Below, in pieces: positions 1-11,036 of a stretch of 64,000 nucleotides of DNA (within the stretch, counting starts at the first letter, position 1; each line of letters starts with the position of its first letter). Made by a program: the position numbers and the translations under genes. This DNA comes from Thelephora terrestris (lineage: Eukaryota > Basidiomycota > Agaricomycetes > Thelephorales > Thelephoraceae). Under the pieces are notes generated by a model, which was not told where the DNA came from, did no database searches, and was given only the letters and a program-made list of their open reading frames with translations. The stretch covers positions 930,001 to 994,000 of the forward strand of contig WIUZ02000001.1 in assembly GCA_015956445.1 (NCBI GenBank), given 5' to 3'.

Positions 1-953
1 ACGGGGGGATGGCGTATGGGAAAAGCCGCCATGGAGGCAAAACCATAATCCGAGACCGAGATGTTAGAGCCGGAGGGAACCGGAGGTTGTGGAGGGGGAG
101 GTGGCATTTGAGACTCGTCAGTTTGCTGAGCCTGTTGCTGGAATCTTCCTCGACCTCCTCTTTGTCCTCGACGGTTTCGTCCTCGGCCTTGGCCTTGGGG
201 CTGGCTCCCGTCGTGCTGCTGCTGCTGCTGCTGGAAATTTGGGTTCCCAGGGGCGCGCTGTACGTTGGACAACTTTTGTGCTTGTTGTCCGGAGCGACGG
301 GAGCTGGACTTCTGCTCCCAGGCCAGTTTGACCATTTTCCTCAGCTCATCGATCTGGACTTTACCGATATTGTCGGCCTGGCAGAGGATCTGGGCAAGGT
401 AATCGTAGGCAGGGGGCATCCGGGAGAGTATCATCATGGCCTTGATGAAATCTGGGACTGCCGCATTGGCTTCAGCGAGTCGACCAAAGTGGGCCATGAT
501 TTTATCTATCGCCGGGATGGGGTCCGCATTTCCGGGGATCTGTACGTCCAGAGCGCTTTTGAACTCCGAATAGATCCCCATTACGCCGGGTTTCCCATAT
601 TCCGCATCGATCGCCTGATACAAGGCCCAAGCGTCCTCTTCGGACTTGTGTTTTGCCTGGATGTCAGGGCTTAGCCTCAGGAATATATTTCCGAGGGCTT
701 TGGAATTGTTTTCCTCCCACGCTTCGAGCGCGTCTTCGTCAATGTCTTCACCGCCCTCCTGTGCCGGAATTTCTTCAGCATCATCGGTGGCAGGGACAGC
801 TGCTATATATGGTCGTACCGTTTTGGTGGGCTTTCCCTTCTTCATCAGTCTCCACTGTCCTTGTGCCATTAAGAAACTTCTGACGGCAGGGGCCCATCGC
901 TGATAGTTGGGGCCTTCGAGGACGGGGACGAGAGAGGTAAGCTGAGACGACAT
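1..953 (-). mobile_element. Ty1/copia-type LTR retrotransposon, Gag region (partial at window edge)
   Basis: The minus strand is open from an ATG at 953 to the window edge. The start has the copia Gag layout, an N-terminal stretch with LEGPNYQRW and SFLMAQGQW like the Gag-precursor (UBN2-type) family. A helical Gag core follows, then a Gln run (CAG repeat, about 212-232) and an RG-rich, probably nucleic-acid-binding segment before the edge. Together with the LTR and primer-binding site upstream (1637-1899) this is the 5' end of a copia element pointing left. Protease, integrase, reverse transcriptase and the second LTR would lie beyond the window, so age from LTR divergence cannot be judged. 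The visible part looks whole. Confidence 0.85.
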
Positions 954-1636
954 TTGGTTTTGGGGGGTGGAAGTGCCTACGCCCAAAATAAGAGTCATCA
1001 GTTAATGAACGCTTCTATGCCAAATGCAATGAAAGAGGGAAGAATTTAGCCTTTCCCTTTTAAGGATTACTTTAGTGAGAGGTTTATTGCATATTGCCTC
1101 AGTCCACACCGTCGGCAGATGTTAATCGACTACCCTCCCCTTATGGGGTCTACGAATGTGTGTTGTGCTCAGCTTAGCCAATCACCGTTTCATCCCCTTT
1201 TTGGGGTTTTGACTTTTTGTTCTAAGTCCCCTTCCTGCGCAGTAGATAGGCGAAGGTTTATTGGCATGTCTAAAAGAAGTACTGCTTAGGGACGCGACGT
1301 ATGACTCGTCGTGGTCCGCCTTCTTGGGCGCGCTTTGTCATCTCCTCTAGTACGTATCTAATACGCATTCTGAGGTTATCCCCTTTTCCCAAGTCCAGCG
1401 CTCTAAGCTCCTCTGGAGGTGGCGTTTGGTCGATGAGGGTAGGTTCGTTTTCCATATTCTTTTGATGAGGGGTAAGCCTACAAATCAAAAAGAATGTGGT
1501 GAATAGCGCTTTCTAAGCAGGTAGACAGTCAAGCCTGGATAGCGCAGTGGCAGCCACAGAGGGCACACTAAGGTAAGATTAGAGCCTGTTCACAGCGCAG
1601 CCACAGAGGCGCAGCTTGGAACACAGGGCGTAGCCC
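954..1636 (-). mobile_element. leader between LTR and Gag of the copia element
   Basis: About 680 nt separate the primer-binding site from the Gag start, long for a copia leader. It holds a separate 72-codon minus-strand frame (1488-1270) that resembles nothing I know. It also has two imperfect copies of a short word containing GCAGCCACAGAGG near 1550 and 1595. The leader belongs to the element by position only; what the small frame does, if anything, is unknown. Confidence 0.6.
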
Positions 1637-1648
1637 GGGCTCATAACC
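1637..1648 (-). promoter_or_regulatory. primer-binding site of the copia element
   Basis: Directly inside the LTR edge the minus strand reads GGTTATGAGCCCGGGC, continuing to about 1633. This complements GGGCTCATAACC, the anticodon stem-loop sequence of an initiator-methionine-type tRNA. Priming from a cleaved half-tRNA is known for Ty5- and copia-like elements, so the site fits that mode. Confidence 0.75.
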
Positions 1649-1899
1649 TGTTGAGCAGGTAGAGTATATTCTATACTACTACATGGCGTACTCTAGTTCT
1701 TACCTGAGAGGGGAAGATATAGTAGTGCAAGTGGGAGAGAGAGAGAGAGAAGCGATTGATTGATCTATGGACACATGAGGGGTATATATACTATCTACTC
1801 TATTAACGTCACATCTATACAGTGTGACTGATGCATGGTCCGTGCGGCGGCTTAAGGCACGCGCGCGTCATACCGATCGATCGGGTCACTGATGTGACA
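1649..1899 (-). repeat. 5' long terminal repeat (about 251 bp) of the copia element
   Basis: On the minus strand this block begins TGTCACATCAGTGAC (at 1899) and ends CTCAACA (at 1649), the usual TG...CA ends. It is followed at once by the primer-binding site, which fixes the inner edge. It contains a GA-dinucleotide run (about 1736-1750) and a TATA-like stretch near 1785. The outer edge lies only some 90 bp from the open frame of the DGS-repeat gene at 1966-2724. The partner LTR and the target-site duplication are outside the window. Confidence 0.75.
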
Positions 1900-1965
1900 C
1901 CGTCCCTTCGGGTCGCTTATTCAGCGCTCTCCGGCATCAGCTCTCGCACGAAGCGGTAGAGCCGG

Positions 1966-2724
1966 TTGACCCGTTTGCCGGGCACAGACCTTCGGTTCAA
2001 CACGTATAAGTGCCGGGATGGATCCGTGATTGACCATCAATCCCCCTACGTTGTTGGCTACCAGGCGGGAGACCGCCGACCGCACGCGACCTACCGTGAC
2101 ACATATAAGCAACCAAAGAACGAGTACGAGGGCGATGCAAATCATGATGGCGGTGTGCTTGTGAATCCAGTAGACACGCCGCCATCCCCAGACCCGTCTC
2201 AAAAACCATGCAGGATAGTGAGGGGTACCAACAAACGCGGCAACAAGTTTCTCGGGGAGCACTACCCTGACGGGACGAATCCTTACCAGTACGACAACCA
2301 GGACGGGACCCATTATGAGAAACATCGCGACGGCAGCGCTGACCTTCTCCACCGCAACCGTGGATTCGCGAAACATTATGCAGCCCCCGTCATGGATGAA
2401 CCTGTCGGGTTTAGGCAACTTGATATTGAAGAGGCTAGGGATTTGTCGCAAGGGTATCCCAAAGCGTCCCGGAAGGTGTGTACAACCAGGCGAAAAGATG
2501 TTAGACATTCGGAACTCATCGACTCCACCAAGAACATGATTGATGAAGGTCACAAGCATCATGATCACAGGTCCCAACCAGCGACCAACCGATGGACCTC
2601 CCCTCCTTCTTCCTCTTCCTCTTCCCCTTCCCCTTCCCCTCCTCCAGCATCACGAAACTCAAAGACGCGACGATCCACAAAGACCTGGAAGCAGGACTCT
2701 GTCAAGGCACGTCGCGCGTTCTGA
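1966..2724 (+). pseudogene. DGS-repeat protein, copy A (no start codon, no introns)
   Basis: An open frame of about 250 codons with repeated Y-x-DGS/DGT motifs: CRDGSVIDHQ, HYPDGTNPYQY, NQDGTHYEKH and HRDGSADLLH. A Ser/Pro-rich stretch and a basic tail (SKTRRSTKTWK) follow. The middle aligns with the spliced protein of copy B at 4010-4730 (RGTNKRGNKF against SGTNSQGNEY, then PDGTNPYQY against SDGTRSYQY). Copy B has introns at two of these aligned positions; here the sequence runs straight through. A stop lies just upstream (1957), and the first in-frame ATG is at 2392, after the motifs. The copia LTR ends only 66 bp before the frame opens. I read it as a relic that has lost its 5' end, or an exon whose start was displaced by the insertion. 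No known family recognised. The hydrophobic antisense frame is rejected. Confidence 0.45.
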
Positions 2725-4009
2725 TTAGGACATTGTTCAAGACCTCTTGGGAACGTGGGCTGAAGGAGATACAGCCTTAGCTTGGGGATGGCGAAATAAT
2801 AATGCAACATTTGCAGTCACTTAATTTTTCTACTATACAATTCATTCTAATTGGCAGCGTCTCGTTAGTTGTCACTTTTCGTTGTGTCTATCTTTAGTAC
2901 AGTACTTTGCTATGAGTGTATGGTATGAATATATGGTATGAATATGTGCGCAAGCCAAACAACCGAGTGAAAACTTCAAGTGCACATGTGAGGGGTGGGG
3001 TCAACTAATTTAAAGCTTGCCAGTGATAAAATGAATGCGGTCTTTAGAAGGTTCCGAACCTGCTGCATGGTATACAGACTAGGTAGTATGGTGAGAAACC
3101 TTAGCGTCCACCTGAGTCGCGTTAGGAATGCGTCTAGTGACCGTCGCCACATGCGAGAGGCCATAAACTATGTTACGAACGGATTAACGTGTTGACAGTG
3201 TTGGCCGTTGTCATTGAACATGTCATTGGCGCGGCTAAGCGGGCGCTAAGTATTCTCACGTCAAGCCGTCAGTAACTTTTGTCGGACAATGCGAGCAAAA
3301 CGTTGAGTCTGTGGCTCCTTTAGCTGCCGTAGGGGGAAATCGTTGCACCAGGCTCACGCGTCCGACCCAGAGCGGGGTGAGAGAATTGCGCAATGAGGCC
3401 AGCGAGACACGTGTAGGGAATCACGGGCCCCGTATTTCACGAGCACTAAGGCTGTTTTTGAGTAGTTAAAAAAGGTACTGTGCCAACTGCGGTCGTCAGT
3501 GAGAATGCGTAGTCCACCCGAGGGAACGATCCATTCAATGACGCACCATGGGGAACTCGGTTTGTTTCCGGTCTTATCACAGCCCACCTGAAACCCCCAA
3601 TGGTCTTGGTGACTACTGGAGGCACCGAAATGTTCGACGTTTCGCCTATGGAATCGTAACGTCTAGTCGTTGAGATATTCCGTGGTGGTCTGGACAGTGC
3701 CATAGATCACTGTCCGGTACAATTTCTCGGCGCTCTAGCCTCTAGCCCGGAGCGTGCAGCACACGTGCCCAACCTTGGAGACGCACGGATCGGGCTGTAC
3801 ACCAACACCGTCACTGCTCGAACATCCAAGGCGTCGAGAGAACGCGCAGTCACCGGCTTTCGAGATCAGTCGAGGGTCTCGCTGGCCACGCTAACCCCAG
3901 CCTAATCAAAACGCTTCTCCGCGTCGATCAACCAGGAACATTCTACGCCAGTGATCGCTTTCGATAACCCAGATTTCCAGCCCACCGGTCCTCCCAACTT
4001 GGCGAGAGG
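2725..4009. other. intergenic, no supported gene
   Basis: About 1.3 kb between the two DGS-repeat copies. The first 250 bp are AT-rich. No open frame on either strand shows a recognisable domain or a convincing splice pattern. A perfect 13-bp tandem duplication (TATGGTATGAATA twice) sits at 2919-2944. Confidence 0.5.
2919..2944. repeat. 13-bp perfect tandem duplication
   Basis: TATGGTATGAATA occurs twice head to tail in AT-rich intergenic sequence. It looks like a replication-slippage duplication; no function is implied. Confidence 0.85.
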
Positions 4010-4730
4010 ATGTCGAGTTTGGGGTATCATCACTCTAGGGGTTCCCCATACATCGCACGGACCAACAGCGGCACGAACAGCCAAGTAAGTTTTTTTTCCT
4101 CCCCCGAGATCCGGGTTTTCGGCTCCACTCTGGTCCTCCGCCCCTCTAATTTCACACTTTAGGGGAACGAGTATACCGCCAAACGCTACTCAGACGGGAC
4201 TAGATCATACCAGTACCGGAACCGGCAAGTTCTACTTTCTTCCTATGTTTCGTTCCGAGGCGGTTTCGCTGAGGGGAGGCGCCAGGGATGGTGGCGTTTA
4301 CGACAAGTATCCTGATGGTAGCGCAGAGTACCATGCCCCGAACGGCGCCGTGAGGCACTATTACCCACAGTACTACAGCGACGAGGATAGGAGCGACGGG
4401 GGGTACTATTCCTCAGAAAGTCCGGACGAAACGGACTCCGAGTACGACGATTATTACAGAGAAAGGGGTGGCGGGCCCAGTCGTGTGTACCACGTCCCAG
4501 ACGATCGAGGCGCAGTCCGACCCCCAGATTCCGAGTCTCCTTCAGAAGATGTACCCGACAGTGAGAGTGAGACGGAGACGGACGACTGTTCGGACCGGTA
4601 TGTTCCAGAAAGTTATGAGTCAGGGTCGACCTGCGACCGAGACGATCATGATTCGTATGGGGATTCCTACGATGGTTGGGATGATTATGACGATGGAGAC
4701 TATGACGGTGTGTTCAGTCACCTGTTCTGA
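4010..4730 (+). CDS. DGS-repeat acidic protein, copy B (3 exons, about 193 aa)
   Basis: The model is 4010-4084, 4163-4224 and 4286-4730. Intron 1 (4085-4162) is GTAAGT...TTTAG. Intron 2 (4225-4285) is GCAAGT...CCAG, a GC-AG intron. Splicing gives a continuous frame of 194 codons from ATG 4010 (MSSLGYHHSRG). The first half carries Y-x-DGS/T motifs (RYSDGTRSYQY, NRDGGVYDKY, PDGSAEYH, PNGAVRHYYP). The second half is very acidic, rich in Asp, Glu, Ser and Tyr (YSDEDRSDGGYY, DGWDDYDDGDYDG). No signal peptide or membrane segment is seen. I do not recognise the family; the aromatic-DGS spacing suggests a short beta-hairpin repeat. Alignment with copy A across both splice junctions is the main support. 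Confidence 0.65.
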
Positions 4731-6543
4731 TACTCCGTATGCTCATTCCTCGCTCGTTTCAGACGGGGACTCTTCCGATTATTATTACTAGACCAGGGCT
4801 GTCGGGGATCTCAAATATCAATCTTGTATCACTTGCTGTTTCAAGGAGTTGCCCTCAATTTCATCTTTCTTTGCATTGTTCTGTCTCTGAGCATGAATGC
4901 ATGAGTGACATGGTTTCAGCTTATGTGCTTTCCCGTAGTTCGGAAAGCGTATCTTCGAGGCCCAACCCAATGTAAGTAATCTAAGTACCTCGAGGGGTTA
5001 CGCATGCCGCTAAGTGCTGAGACTCGAGCGAGAGGCGTTTGCTTTTGCAAAGTCATGTATCGCGGCCGGAAGGTGGTCCGAGCCCGGAGCTTTTGACTAG
5101 GACCGACGCAATCCACCAAGAATGCACGGGCCTCTGGATAGGTGCCCAGCACTGCAAGGGCAGGTGAAAATACGGGTGACTGTGCCTCAGATCGGGAGTG
5201 TCAAAAGCATTCTCACCGTCAGCGGCGTGATCACAACTGTCTATCATGTGCAGGATTGTTGTAAGTGGCAAGACCCGGCCAATGATCTGTGTCAGGTACT
5301 AAGGCCCCACGAGCACACCGGGTGGCTGCGTCGATAAAGATCCGACCCAGACTAAGCGAGGGCGGAACAGATGTGCTCCGGACCAGAGGGTGGGGTGGAA
5401 TGCCAAAAACGACAACTTGATGGCGGCATGGCTGAGCAGGGGCGCAACACTCGATCAATGAAATGGAGAAAAAAGATGCAGGAACTGATAGATGTGTCCT
5501 GTGACACCGCACACGACCGACTGCTGAACACTCATCTGTGTTGGTGGCGCATCGGGGGAGGCCCACCGTGGGCATCGGCTGGCCGCGCGGGTGGAGTTGT
5601 GAGACCCCCCAGAAGCCCATCAGGCTTAAGATAATCAAGGGTCTACACCTCTGCGAAGTTGGGACACCAGGGGATGAGTCAGATATATTGGTGCTTTACT
5701 TTGACCAGCCGGCCAAAGGCCCGATCAGAAAAGCGGATGGAATAAAGCGATGGACGATTAGGATCCCCTGGATCCATACTTGGTTTTCACGTGAAGAAAG
5801 AGGCGCAGGGTGATTAGGTGTCAATCAGAGTTGGTGGATTGATAGGTACGAGAACGAAGATGGGGGTTTGGCCTCGCGTAGCCGGTTGGTTTGGAAATAT
5901 TTGAAAACCTGTGCTCAGATGGGAGCTAAGGAAGGCAGATTACTTAAGCTTTGCGCAGAAATCGAAGCTTGGACGCACTGGACGCCAGACGGCTCAAAGC
6001 ATAGCGATGGGTCCGCCAAAACGAAGATCCTAGAGGTTAGTTGTGCATCAGGCGGACGCGCGGGCCAAGCCCGATGTTTGAAAACAAGAGATGGATTTGC
6101 GGCAATACGTGAGGCTCGGGAGTGGAAAAATGTTCTCGGGCGGTCATCTACGCTCGGGCGGCATCGCGCGATGCGGTAGTCACTGCACCTTTTTGTGCGT
6201 ACGACTGCGGCCCACGACAGAAGATCGTGGCAGGAGGATGCATGTGGTCTCCGAGGCGTGCTCGAGTTAACAACCAAATGAGCGGAAGAACACGGATGAG
6301 CGTGGGTAGCAGGGTCCGCGATAGGATTTGGCCTTAGCGGAATGAAATGAACAGTGCCGATGATGTAAAACTCCTAAGAACTCCGCTATGTGGTGGGTTG
6401 GCCAAATAGAACGAGTAGAGGTTGTTACCCTCGAAAGCTATGCGGACTTCAGCTACAGAGGAAAACGGGCGATGAGGTCCTTGAGCGAAGGAGGCGGGCT
6501 CCGGCTTCCGGCAATTGCCATCTGACCTCACCACCGCAATACC
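4731..6543. other. intergenic, no supported gene
   Basis: About 1.8 kb. Frames up to 140 codons exist on both strands but none has a known domain, a splice pattern or a family resemblance. One plus frame at 5868-6179 contains HWTPDGSKHSDGSAK, which recalls the DGS motif of the upstream gene pair and may be a third, decayed copy. Confidence 0.5.
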
Positions 6544-7550
<1,007 letters not shown>

Positions 7551-8032
7551 ACCATCGCTCGTTCCGGCTTGTTTCAGCCCCCGCAGCCGCCCTATCCCAT
7601 TGCTATCTGTCAGCATCGTCAAACGCTGGATGTGGCTCTGTCCGGACCACCTTGGCCGCGATCGTCTCCGTATCGCCTCTGCTTCGCGAATCCTCCGACC
7701 GTTCCGTTGTTTCCGCCTTGGCTTGTAATAGTTGTCCTCGTGGCCGATTATGATTGTGGGGCATGAGGATGATGATTGATGAACATTACTATGAATGGAT
7801 CTATGTGTACAACTAATTGGTGATAGATAAATATACCACTTCTACGCTATGATTTTTGGGCGGCTGTGTATAGGGGATATGATACAATGAAGCGCACGAA
7901 AGGGGCGAACAGGTGGTAGCAATGTGGCATGTAGGGTTGGGGGGGTGCGTGGGAATAGATATGCTCTGATGCCGCGTGGGCGTTGAATGGGAGATGGCTG
8001 TGTCACGAGGCGAATCCCGGAGGGAGCCGCTG

Positions 8033-8626
8033 CTATGATGGTGACTGGTTCAGGGACCTCGCGTATTCATCCAGTTGACTGATGAAGCCACGATTTGGCT
8101 GCGCGTTCATGCGTTTGGAGCGAATGTAGTTCACGGCCTGGTCTGTCGTCCAGCCGTACCTGGCTATGAGGTAGGCCGAGATGACGCTTGCGCTCCTGCT
8201 GACGCCCTTCACGCAATGGACGAGCACTTTGGCGTTCTTGTCCCGTAACGCGTCGGTGAGGAAGTCCGTCGTGTTCGGCAAGAAAGCTGCGAGTTCTGCG
8301 AACGGCGTGTCAAGCAGGGGTATTTGAAGCTTGTGTATGGGGAGGGCGGCGGGTATGTGGACGGTGCCACTCATTGCGGAGAGGACGTGGGTGATGCCCA
8401 ACGAGGAGAGTGTGGTGTGACATTCTGCGACGTTGATGTCCGAGATATAGAGGTTGGGGAGGATCTCCGTCAGTTCTGACTGGGTGGAGACCTCTGAGGC
8501 GGTTGTTGAGGAGGATGAACAGGAGGAAGGGTAGGCGATTGGAGAGGATTGGGATGGTGGTTTGAGGTTTAGGGGTGTGAGCCGCAGCTTTGGGGGCTGT
8601 TTGGGACAAAGGGAGACGGTAGACAT
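8033..8626 (-). CDS. dual-specificity protein phosphatase, single exon, 197 aa
   Basis: One intronless frame. The first 50 residues are low complexity (Ser/Pro). A DSP-type phosphatase domain follows, beginning TEILPNLYISDI (about residue 53) and running to about 190. The signature HCVKGVSRSAS (about residue 140) has the catalytic Cys, the phosphate-binding Arg and the trailing Ser of the HCxxGxxRS loop. The upstream Asp of LLDTPF is placed as general acid. AYLIARYGWTTDQAVNYIRSKR is the usual helix after the loop. It should remove phosphate from Ser/Thr and Tyr, perhaps of MAP kinases, but substrates cannot be read. It resembles small atypical DSPs with no extra targeting domain. Confidence 0.9.
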   Translation of the reverse strand: MSTVSLCPKQPPKLRLTPLNLKPPSQSSPIAYPSSCSSSSTTASEVSTQSELTEILPNLYISDINVAECHTTLSSLGITHVLSAMSGTVHIPAALPIHKLQIPLLDTPFAELAAFLPNTTDFLTDALRDKNAKVLVHCVKGVSRSASVISAYLIARYGWTTDQAVNYIRSKRMNAQPNRGFISQLDEYARSLNQSPS

Positions 8627-9370
8627 TGTCCGGGAATAGAGGGAGGAGGAGGGACGGGAGGGATGAGTTACAAGTAAGGCTTATATCCACCGAACAAATT
8701 AGTGTGGCAAGTACTTGTAATCCGGGATTTCCAATTCTCTTTGCAATTCGCCGAACACGTACTTGTGGTTGTGCACCTCTGATGATTGCTGCTGATTGCC
8801 TCGGCCCCCCTCTTGACCGAAATGATGACGCTAAAACAAATCCGGCCCTTCCACTGCACACGCATCGCCTTCCCCCCCTCGATCAAGAACCCGTGTGCCC
8901 ATGCCTTGCCTCTGTCCAGACCACGCGCGTTCAAATGAGCATGAAGGCGTTTCATATTATCGGTGCACGTGATGTACATTCCAATCAAATACAGTGATGC
9001 TCAGTGTACGAGTGTAGAAAGGTGATGGACGGAGAGAGGATGACGCGAATGACGACAGTAGAGTAAAAAAAGAAAGTAAAACAGACTTAAAACGGGTTGC
9101 CTCCTTGTTGCCGATTTTGGGGTTGTGTTGTCTACACGGAGTGGGCTTGGCCTTCGGGCGTCTTGGTGTGCGTAATCGATGATTTGATCTGCGAGCGGAG
9201 GTTGTTCTGTGAAGGGTTAGACCGAGAGCGAGACGAATTTCGAACAATGGCCGGCGAGAGCGAAGAATGTAGTGCAGGAAACAGATAGCGGCGGAGAATG
9301 ATCTAGATGAGGTCGCTGTATTCACATCTTCCATCAGCAAACCGCTCTCGACCCAAAACGCAAAGATTGC
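8627..9370. other. intergenic between phosphatase and eIF4A genes
   Basis: About 740 bp holding the phosphatase 5' region and the eIF4A 3' untranslated region. No open frame here has domain support. Confidence 0.5.
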
Positions 9371-10846
9371 TTACGCGACGTTCAATGGCATCTCGTCGAT
9401 TTGCGTGTTGTAAAATTCTACGTTGGGGGTTGTCAGCGCGATGAGTTACTCTCCAATTTCAAGGGCGCATCAACAGCCACACTCACGTTCGATATCTCTC
9501 AGCATCCTGATGTCATCAGTCGTCACAAAATTAATGGCAACCCCCTTCCGTCCGAAACGTCCGCCACGGCCGATACGGTGGATATAGTTCTCCCTGTTCG
9601 TGGGCAAGTCGTAGTTGATGACCAGAGACACTTGCTGTACGTCAATACCACGCGCGAGCAGGTCCGTGGTGATCAAAACGCGCGAAGAACCAGAGCGGAA
9701 CTCTTTCATCAAAACCTCTCGCTGCTTCTGATCCATATCTCCGTGCTGTCAAAAAGCGATCAGCTCTCTCATCTTTCACGGCCACCGCGGGGAACACACC
9801 ATAGCTGACACCGTAAATTCTCTCGAATGCATCTTCTCTGTCAACCAATCCACCTTCCGGCGAGTGTTACAGAAAATGACGGCTTGTGTGATCGTGACCG
9901 TCTCGTAGAGATCGCACAGAGTATCCAACTTCCATTCCTCTTTCTCGACGGCGATGTAGAACTGTTTGATACCTTCCAGGGTCAATTCATCCCTCTTGAC
10001 TAGAATCCTGACTGGATCCCGCATGAACTTTTTGGTCACCTCGAGCACATCAGCGGGCATGGTGGCAGAGAGAAGGACGACTTGGGTATCCTGAGGGAGG
10101 AGCTGGAAGACCTCGTAGATCTGGTCCTTGAAACCACGGGACAACATCTCATCGGCTTCGTCGAGACAGAAGATCTTGATGTTATCGGTCCTGAGGGCTC
10201 TGCGGTTGATCATATCGAAGACACGACCGGGAGTACCGACGACTACGTGCACGCCCTCCTGTAGCTTAGCCATGTCCTCACGGACATTGGTACCACCGAC
10301 ACATCCGTGGCATTCGACGTTCATGTAGTCGCCGAGGGCGATGACGACCTTTTGAATCTGCTGGGCGAGCTCACGGGTCGGGGCGAGGATGAGAGCTTGG
10401 GTACCCCTGATCGAGAGGTCGAGTTTTTGAAGGATAGAAATGGAGAAGGTCGCAGTCTTGCCAGTACCGGACTGGGCTTGAGCGATGACGTCGTGGCCCT
10501 TGATGACAGGGACGATCGCACGCTGCTGGATGGCAGAGGGACGCTCGAAACTATGGGGGAGAAAACGTCAGAGATAATCAATAGCCATAACACAAAGCGT
10601 ACCCGTAAGCGTAGATACCGCGAAGCAGTTCTGGCTTTAGATCCATATTGTCGAAGCTATGTTAGAAGGATCCGTCAGCGATCCCAGAGGTCGAGCAAAA
10701 GATAGAAAACACGAACTTATCGACGATTTCATCCCAGTTGGATTCAATTTCGCTATCGGGGATATCTTGAAGAGATTCTCTGCGACATCGGGGTCAGTGT
10801 CCAGGTGCGCGAGGTAGAAAGCGACCGAGTCCTACTGTGCAGACAT
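9371..10846 (-). CDS. TIF1: eIF4A, DEAD-box translation initiation helicase (6 exons, 394 aa)
   Basis: Exons 10846-10836, 10779-10717, 10656-10603, 10550-9800, 9745-9487 and 9417-9371 join to 395 codons, the family's usual length. Motifs in order: Q motif region [18 protein letters not shown], motif [29 protein letters not shown], then [18 protein letters not shown] and [11 protein letters not shown]. The end reads [10 protein letters not shown]. It unwinds 5' leader structure as part of eIF4F during mRNA scanning. The first coding exon has only 11 nt (ATG plus two and two-thirds codons) and is followed by four short introns of 46-60 nt. The start codon lies 190 bp from that of the fibrillarin gene on the other strand, a likely shared promoter for two translation and ribosome genes. 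Confidence 0.97.
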
Positions 10847-11036
10847 GGTTGTATGTGTTCAAGGAGAAACAAAAAAAGAGTCGAGTTATTCCTTTTTTTT
10901 GTATGATACGTGGGTGAGGTGAGTACAAGTGAGTACAAATTACGAAAAATTTTCGGTGCCGCTTCCCTCGTACCGGAGCTTTCGGTCGTTGCCGACGCAC
11001 TCCCATCCCACCTGAAAAATTAAGCAGCAACAAAAG

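Noticed and set aside
1921-2577. Hydrophobic 218-codon minus-strand frame
   Set aside because: It is antisense to DGS copy A, whose plus-strand motifs align with copy B; the hydrophobicity is a shadow of that codon pattern.
2565-2810. Glu-rich minus-strand frame
   Set aside because: It reflects a CTTCCTC-type simple repeat on the plus strand.
3446-3703. 85-codon minus-strand frame between the DGS copies
   Set aside because: No start context, domain or paralogue; a chance frame.
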